Shown piece by piece: positions 5,357 to 9,382 of a stretch of 9,382 nt of DNA. Each line of letters begins with the position of its first letter. Position 1 is the stretch's first letter. The stretch lies in the NCBI GenBank assembly GCA_964247295.1, contig CAXTTV010000191.1, positions 1 through 9,382 on the forward strand, in the 5' to 3' direction. This DNA comes from CAXTTV01 sp964247295 (GTDB taxonomy: Bacteria; Chloroflexota; Ktedonobacteria; Ktedonobacterales; Ktedonobacteraceae). The notes under the pieces were generated by a model. The model saw only the letters and a list, made by a program, of their open reading frames with translations. It did not search any database and was not told the origin of the DNA. Both the position numbers and the translations under genes were made by a program.

Positions 5357-6928
5357 TTAGCGAATGCTCTTAATGGGTTGGATGAGCAGGCCACTAAACA
5401 GAGCCGCGACCCCAACAATCGTGAACAGCACAAAATAGCTGTTCCCGAAAGCCGAAAGAATAATAGCGCCAAGGGTTGGCATAATAACCTGTGGCAGAGA
5501 GTTCGCGATGTTAAACACACCAAGATCTTTAGCGTGGTCCTTTTTAGAGGGAAGCACCTCCGAGACCAGAGCGAAATCCACACCCAGGTAGCCACCATAG
5601 CCCAGGCCAAAGATTACCGCCGCTGTGATAAACAGGGCATTCGTATGGGCAAAGGCCAGAATAAACATCGAGATCGCCGTCAGTATTCCTGCGGCCACTA
5701 CAAAGATCTTGCGCCGCCCGATCCTATCGGAGATCAGGCCACAGGAAATCGCGGTAACCACCAGCACAATTGAGTAGGTGGTGGTAAAGGTCGCCACACC
5801 TTTCGCGGCAGCCTCTGAACTGTACTTATAGACATCCTGTAGATAGTACAAAGTGTAGAGAGTTACAGCACTGGAGCTCAAGATAATCAGGAAGCGGGTC
5901 AGCCAGGCCCAGCCGAAATCGGGATAGCGGCGAGGGCTTAGCCAGAAACTGCCCAAGAAACTACGGAGATTGAAGGCCGGCACCACATGCTTCGGAAGTT
6001 GTTGCTCGGGTGTGATCACCACCACCAGCAGGATCGCGATCAGCAAGATTGCCCCAATTATATAGTAGGTTGGTTGGATCGCTTGACGCAGGCTACGAGT
6101 AATCAACTGCACTCCGATAGTGAAGCCGAGAGGGATCGCCAGGCCGGTATAGGATGAGACCAGACCGCGCTGTTTTTGGGGGACCCGATCGGGCAGAAGC
6201 GCCATCAGGGCCGAGAGCACCACATTAATCGCGATCTGATACAGAATCCAACCGATCAACAGGCCAATTACTCCCGGTGAGAAAGAGAGGACGACCAGCA
6301 TCACAACCGACATAATCACACCAGAGATCAGCCAGGGCCTTCTCCGCCCCAACGGATTGGTGGTGCGATCACTTAAAGCACCTGCCAGAGGGTTCGCGAT
6401 CAGACCAAATAAGGAACCAACGGCGGTAATCAGCGAGAAATCTAGAGTCTTGTTACCTGGATCGAGGGCCAGGATCTGGAGTGGCAAAATAATAGAGGTA
6501 AAGGGGAATTTCGCCAACCAGATTGAGAGATTAGCGAAGAAAAATACAAACTGAAATAGAGGGCTAACGCGCTTCTGAGGTGGTTGAAATATTTCTGGCG
6601 TCTGCTCCACAGCCGCTTCGGAGTGCGTCGCGAATTCAGGTGCGGCCACCGGTACACCTTCCGCTAGAGCTTTCTCATTACGGCTTTCAGTAGTTTGAGG
6701 ATTCGCCGGTTCCACAGCCTCCGCCTCAGCGGCAGGGCCTGGAACCTTTTCTAGTGGTAGCGGGGGCTCAGCGCTAACAGCCATCACCTCCGCATCTGTT
6801 GCTGATGAGGGGCTGACAGTAGGCACCTCCGGCTCCGTAGTCGGGCCAGAGGCTGGTGCTACCTGCTCAGGAACAGTAACATCTTTTGGAATTTCAGCTT
6901 CGTTTGAAGCTGTAGAGGGCTTCTCCAC
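5357..6928 (-). CDS. MFS transporter with long acidic Pro/Ala-rich N-terminal extension
   Basis: This is an inner-membrane secondary transporter of the major facilitator superfamily (523 residues). Residues 1-120 are a low-complexity, Glu/Pro/Ala/Thr-rich hydrophilic tail, probably cytoplasmic and disordered, and absent from ordinary MFS proteins of about 400 residues. Helices run from about 123 to 517 in two six-helix halves. The loop 2-3 motif is GALSDRTTNPLGRRRPW (183-199) and its repeat in the second half is GLISDRIGRRK (397-407). A polar IANSLPQ segment (474-480) lies in the eleventh helix region. The TNPLGRRRPW form recalls the sugar-transporting GPH/SLC45-like branch, but the substrate cannot be read from sequence. 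The start is GTG 6928 with AAGGAG spaced 7 nt away. It lies 89 bp behind the HAMP gene on the same strand and convergent with pyrC. Confidence 0.88.
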   Translation of the reverse strand: MEKPSTASNEAEIPKDVTVPEQVAPASGPTTEPEVPTVSPSSATDAEVMAVSAEPPLPLEKVPGPAAEAEAVEPANPQTTESRNEKALAEGVPVAAPEFATHSEAAVEQTPEIFQPPQKRVSPLFQFVFFFANLSIWLAKFPFTSIILPLQILALDPGNKTLDFSLITAVGSLFGLIANPLAGALSDRTTNPLGRRRPWLISGVIMSVVMLVVLSFSPGVIGLLIGWILYQIAINVVLSALMALLPDRVPQKQRGLVSSYTGLAIPLGFTIGVQLITRSLRQAIQPTYYIIGAILLIAILLVVVITPEQQLPKHVVPAFNLRSFLGSFWLSPRRYPDFGWAWLTRFLIILSSSAVTLYTLYYLQDVYKYSSEAAAKGVATFTTTYSIVLVVTAISCGLISDRIGRRKIFVVAAGILTAISMFILAFAHTNALFITAAVIFGLGYGGYLGVDFALVSEVLPSKKDHAKDLGVFNIANSLPQVIMPTLGAIILSAFGNSYFVLFTIVGVAALFSGLLIQPIKSIR

Positions 6929-6937
6929 CAGGGTCTC

Positions 6938-6951
6938 CTTGTTAAAACAAG
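6938..6951. promoter_or_regulatory. CTTGTT-AA-AACAAG inverted repeat over the transporter ribosome site
   Basis: Perfect 6-bp arms with a 2-bp spacer lie immediately upstream of the transporter GTG and run into its AAGGAG on the minus strand. The loop is too small for a good RNA hairpin, so a DNA-binding site is the likelier reading. This is pattern evidence only. Confidence 0.3.
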
Positions 6952-7017
6952 AGGATAAATACGAAAAAAGAGTTGTAAGGGAAGCACTACAAGTCCTATT
7001 AAAAAAAGAAGAGGAGA

Positions 7018-8256
7018 TTATTTGCGGTTGTGATCAGACCAGAAATGATTTTCCTGATAATCCGGCTCCAGGCGAGGAGCACCAGGGGAACGATGACGCC
7101 CAATCCCAGAACGAACAGGCTCAAAGGGCGACGGACTTAAAGGACCACTGAATGGTCTGGAAGGAGAGGAAGCGGCATTTGGTAATAGAGAAAGCTCGAT
7201 AATCAACATATCCAGCTCTGTACCAGTCCGATTCATATAGATCGGGCTATTGTTCTGACGAGCCACGCGAAGCGCATTTGTCAGGCGAGCAATCTCCTCT
7301 TTTGTCTGCTTCAGCTCTTGAGAATCCACCCGATTTCGTTGAAAACGTGCCAGCAGATTGTTTAATGAACCCGCAACCTGCCAGAGCACATTATCATCAT
7401 TTAGAGGAACACGTGCGTTGTAATCACCGTTAGCGACCCGCATATGTGTATCGATCATCATTTGAATGCTTTGGTCTAGCTGGCGCTTCCGCTGCGCCAC
7501 AGCATGCTCCTGCTCAGCGATCGCATGCTCCAACGTAGCGATCACCTCGGCGCGATCGGCCCTGGCAATTGCTTTAGCAGCACTCCGCACCCAGAGGAAA
7601 GTTACCACCCCTGTAATCACCTGAATAACCACTGGCCTGACAATCAGGTTATAATGATATTTTTCCCAGAGCGGTAGAAGATCCTTGCCGTGAGGTAAAA
7701 ATCCCAGGAGGCAGGAGATAAAAATACAATTAATAAGGCAGACGGCAATCACGCTTACCTCTGGCAGCAAAGAGACCGCGATCAGAGGGGGAATAATCAG
7801 CATATCCAGGGTCGGCAGGTTATAGGCACCCAATCCCCCTGGAGTAGTTACCAGAGAGATCATGAAGCCTAGTTCCATAACCACCACAATTAACGATCCG
7901 GCAAGAACAATCTTGCCCATCCGGTTCAACTGGAGAGACCCCAGGATCACCAGAGTCGCCACACTCAGAACAGGGATCAGGACACGATTAGATCCAAAAG
8001 CCGCGACAGGGAGCGTAATTACAATCAAGATCAGGCAAAAAAACAGAACCATACTTGTGAGTTTGCCGTGGCGAACAAGCTCCCTTTGGGCGAGGGTAGC
8101 GTTAATGGGCTCAGCAGGGGCAGTCAGACCATACCAACCATTCAAAAAGCGCGTCCAAAGATTATTAGACTCGGTCGTTCCTTGCTGGATCAAAAGTGAA
8201 GGTGCGGGCCCTCCTCCCCCAGGTTGAGAAGCCGAAAAATCAGGGTAGTTATTCAC
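7018..8256 (-). CDS. Six-helix membrane protein with HAMP-like domain and no catalytic output
   Basis: This is a probable membrane sensor or scaffold (412 residues). A Gly/Pro-rich cytoplasmic N-terminus (1-60) is followed by about six hydrophobic segments (about 66-87, 92-110, 115-136, 148-165, 166-188, 204-224) resembling MASE-like sensor bundles. A charged helix rich in Ala/Glu/Gln (228-265) leads into a HAMP second-helix signature NGDYNARVPL (276-285) with conserved SLNNLLARF (297-305). A second coiled-coil stretch (310-335) follows, then a Pro/Ser/Arg-rich disordered tail (360-412). No kinase, GGDEF, cyclase or methyl-accepting domain is present, so any signal must go through a partner. 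The start is GTG 8256 with AGGAGA 8 nt upstream. It follows the DUF4388-like/winged-helix gene by 30 bp, an operon-like spacing that makes that protein the natural partner. The HAMP call is good; the role is inferred. Confidence 0.75.
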   Translation of the reverse strand: MNNYPDFSASQPGGGGPAPSLLIQQGTTESNNLWTRFLNGWYGLTAPAEPINATLAQRELVRHGKLTSMVLFFCLILIVITLPVAAFGSNRVLIPVLSVATLVILGSLQLNRMGKIVLAGSLIVVVMELGFMISLVTTPGGLGAYNLPTLDMLIIPPLIAVSLLPEVSVIAVCLINCIFISCLLGFLPHGKDLLPLWEKYHYNLIVRPVVIQVITGVVTFLWVRSAAKAIARADRAEVIATLEHAIAEQEHAVAQRKRQLDQSIQMMIDTHMRVANGDYNARVPLNDDNVLWQVAGSLNNLLARFQRNRVDSQELKQTKEEIARLTNALRVARQNNSPIYMNRTGTELDMLIIELSLLPNAASSPSRPFSGPLSPSPFEPVRSGIGRHRSPGAPRLEPDYQENHFWSDHNRK

Positions 8257-8286
8257 TCAGTTTATCTCCTGAACATACGTTTTTAA

Positions 8287-8886
8287 CTATTCGTAGGTAA
8301 TCAAGTTGGAAAATTGAAAGTCACGCAAAATCTCTTCTAAATCTTGAAAAGGCATTCTCAACATACTCTGAATCTTATCAACGCTTCTAAATCCATCAAT
8401 TAAAGAATAAACGGAGCGATGTTTGCGTGACCATCCTTGTGTCTGCTCCTGTTGCAGAATATAAACATGTCTGGGTATACGGATTGTTTGCTGATACCCT
8501 TGAGGATTTCCAAGAGATTCAGTTATAGGGAGTCGAAAGCCTCCGCTATCAAATCTAGAAGCAGGAGTATTTTGGATATTTGAGACTGGTGGCGGAGTTT
8601 CACGCGGAGTTATAAACATTTGTGGGGAAGGAGACGTTCGGACGCTCACAAACCAATCCAGTTGCCCGGCACGATAGAGAAGTTTCATTGCCTGATCCTG
8701 AACCATTAAAACCGAGCCTTCAGCATCTATAATCTGGCAATAGGTAATTTTACCCTCAACCATCTCCAGTTCAGCACGACAATTAGCTTTTTTAAGAAGA
8801 GAGGTTGGTAAATCGGCTCGGACTATACTATTCTGATCAAATCCTTGGAGTATCTGAACGATCGTCGCAAGATCTATGTGGTACAT
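8287..8886 (-). CDS. DUF4388-like protein with C-terminal winged-helix-like domain
   Basis: The product is 199 residues, soluble, with no signal peptide. Residues 1-81 have a short helix (IDLATIVQILQGF), a beta-rich core (AELEMVEGKITYCQII) and a helix ending in GQLDWFV, the general layout of DUF4388/PATAN-type domains; the match is by pattern only. A Pro/Ser/Thr-rich linker (about 82-135) follows. Residues 157-199 contain SVYSLIDGFRSVDKIQSMLRM and DLEEILRDFQFSNLITYE, which looks like a compact winged helix of the kind found in such regulators. I chose ATG 8886 over the adjacent GTG 8889 because AAAGGA sits 5 nt before the ATG but only 2 nt before the GTG. It is first in line before the HAMP gene (30 bp gap), suggesting a two-protein signalling unit. 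The targets, whether DNA or protein, are unknown. Confidence 0.72.
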   Translation of the reverse strand: MYHIDLATIVQILQGFDQNSIVRADLPTSLLKKANCRAELEMVEGKITYCQIIDAEGSVLMVQDQAMKLLYRAGQLDWFVSVRTSPSPQMFITPRETPPPVSNIQNTPASRFDSGGFRLPITESLGNPQGYQQTIRIPRHVYILQQEQTQGWSRKHRSVYSLIDGFRSVDKIQSMLRMPFQDLEEILRDFQFSNLITYE

Positions 8887-8969
8887 CACAGTCCTTTCGC
8901 GTGCGCATTCGTACCACCAACCAACAAAAAAGCGTTGTTACTCGGTGAAATAGAACCGGCATAGGCTTC

Positions 8970-9260
8970 TCAGAGAAAGCGAAAGGCAAGAGGATGAAAA
9001 GAATACAAGATAGGGAAAATATGTCCGGTAACAAATACAGTTGACAAGTGAAGTGTCGGGCAAGCAAATTCAACTGCATCCTCCGCCAAAAATTCTTGAA
9101 AAACTTCCTGCAATGCCTGATGAGATACCGGTATAGTTCTAACTTTTAAAATTGAAATAAAATAGTTACTCCTAAAAAATAGCATACATGTCATGCATAT
9201 GTCAAATACTTTATCTATCAGGTAATAAGCTTCGGAACTTATCGAAACAAACAGAAACAT
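8970..9260 (-). CDS. Doubtful 96-codon ORF
   Basis: The ATG at 9260 is preceded by AAAGGGGGT about 10 nt upstream, similar to the ribonuclease's ribosome site, and a weak promoter lies further up. The translation is hydrophobic and Phe/Leu/Ile/Cys-rich with no recognisable family. The central stretch VSHQALQEVFQEFLAED (residues about 45-61) is the only protein-like part. It may be a remnant of a decayed gene or chance; I lean towards non-coding. Confidence 0.2.
   Translation of the reverse strand: MFLFVSISSEAYYLIDKVFDICMTCMLFFRSNYFISILKVRTIPVSHQALQEVFQEFLAEDAVEFACPTLHLSTVFVTGHIFPILYSFHPLAFRFL
9018..9047 (-). promoter_or_regulatory. Candidate promoter for the winged-helix/HAMP genes
   Basis: On the minus strand TTGTCA (5 of 6 to the -35 consensus) is followed after 18 bp by CATATT (4 of 6 to the -10). 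The start would be near 9011, leaving a leader of about 125 nt before the ATG at 8886. It falls inside the doubtful 96-codon ORF, so the two readings compete. Confidence 0.33.
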
Positions 9261-9288
9261 AACTATCTACCCCCTTTATTCCTTCTCA

Positions 9289-9317
9289 CCTATATCCCCT
9301 TATCCTCGATAGTACAA
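9289..9317 (-). promoter_or_regulatory. Weak promoter candidate at the right end
   Basis: On the minus strand TTGTAC and TATAGG are separated by 17 bp, each matching 4 of 6 consensus bases, 29 bp before the ATG of the doubtful ORF. In AT-rich sequence such matches are common by chance. Confidence 0.2.
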
Positions 9318-9382
9318 CATAGAACTTTTTCTGTAAATAAATATAACTTAAAACATTTTTTGCATTTATAAGAGTCCAGAAG

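Larger units (their letters stand above)
8887..9382. other. AT-rich upstream region without a convincing gene
   Basis: About 500 bp, markedly more AT-rich than the rest. It holds two minus-strand promoter candidates, a GCTTCTCAGAGAAAGC inverted repeat (about 8967-8982), an AACAA/TTGTT pair around 8929-8940, and a run of overlapping palindromes at 9182-9204. ORFs here are short with Phe/Leu/Ile/Cys-rich, non-protein-like translations. The gene to the right is outside the window, so nothing can be said of it. Confidence 0.6.

Noticed and set aside
5219..5773. 184-codon plus-strand ORF
   Set aside because: Its second half is antisense to the MFS transporter and its translation is polar, Asn/Arg/Gln-rich and unlike any family.
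6964..6992. Possible terminator between the HAMP and transporter genes
   Set aside because: The stem is only TTGTA/TACAA (5 bp, AT-rich) before a T-run on the minus strand, too weak to call; co-transcription remains possible.
8887..8889. GTG start for the winged-helix protein
   Set aside because: Only 2 nt from the AAAGGA ribosome site; the adjacent ATG at 8886 is correctly spaced.
8837..9079. 80-codon minus-strand ORF
   Set aside because: It overlaps the start of the winged-helix gene in another frame and has a non-protein-like composition.

Overview
The window looks like chromosomal DNA from a member of the Chloroflexota, most likely a Ktedonobacteria-type organism. That assignment is an inference: it rests on moderate GC content, Shine-Dalgarno-led genes with frequent GTG starts, and a 'prompt' gene pair (a DUF4388-like/winged-helix protein plus a six-helix HAMP membrane protein) of a kind I associate with that group. 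No rRNA, tRNA, CRISPR array, transposase or phage gene is visible. Most of the window is ordinary housekeeping or accessory sequence.

Layout, left to right. Positions 2017 to 1 (minus) hold a ribonuclease of the RNase II/R (RNB) family that runs off the left edge. It lacks the usual cold-shock and S1 domains and instead carries a tail of double-stranded-RNA-binding (dsRBD) repeats. Positions 2391 to 2260 (minus) encode a 43-residue single-helix membrane protein followed by a clear intrinsic terminator (2229 to 2200). Positions 3656 to 2583 (minus) are pyrD (class 2 dihydroorotate dehydrogenase) and 3765 to 5063 (plus) are pyrC (dihydroorotase). These two genes catalyse consecutive steps of de novo UMP synthesis and diverge from a 108-bp control region. 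In it the two candidate -10 boxes overlap, and a perfect GAAAACGTTTTC palindrome resembling a PurR/LacI-family operator lies between them and pyrC. Positions 5064 to 5356 are a convergent intergenic region rich in inverted repeats.

Positions 8886 to 5357 (minus) hold three genes in the same direction: a DUF4388-like/winged-helix protein, a HAMP membrane protein 30 bp downstream, and an MFS transporter 89 bp further on. The first two are close enough to be an operon and look like a sensory or regulatory cassette without a recognisable catalytic output. The transporter may be co-transcribed or independent. The right end (8887 to 9382) is AT-rich, has no convincing gene, and contains two weak minus-strand promoter candidates.

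The most unusual items are the RNB-dsRBD ribonuclease, the compact shared pyrD/pyrC control region, the terminator-backed small membrane protein, and the output-less HAMP/winged-helix pair.
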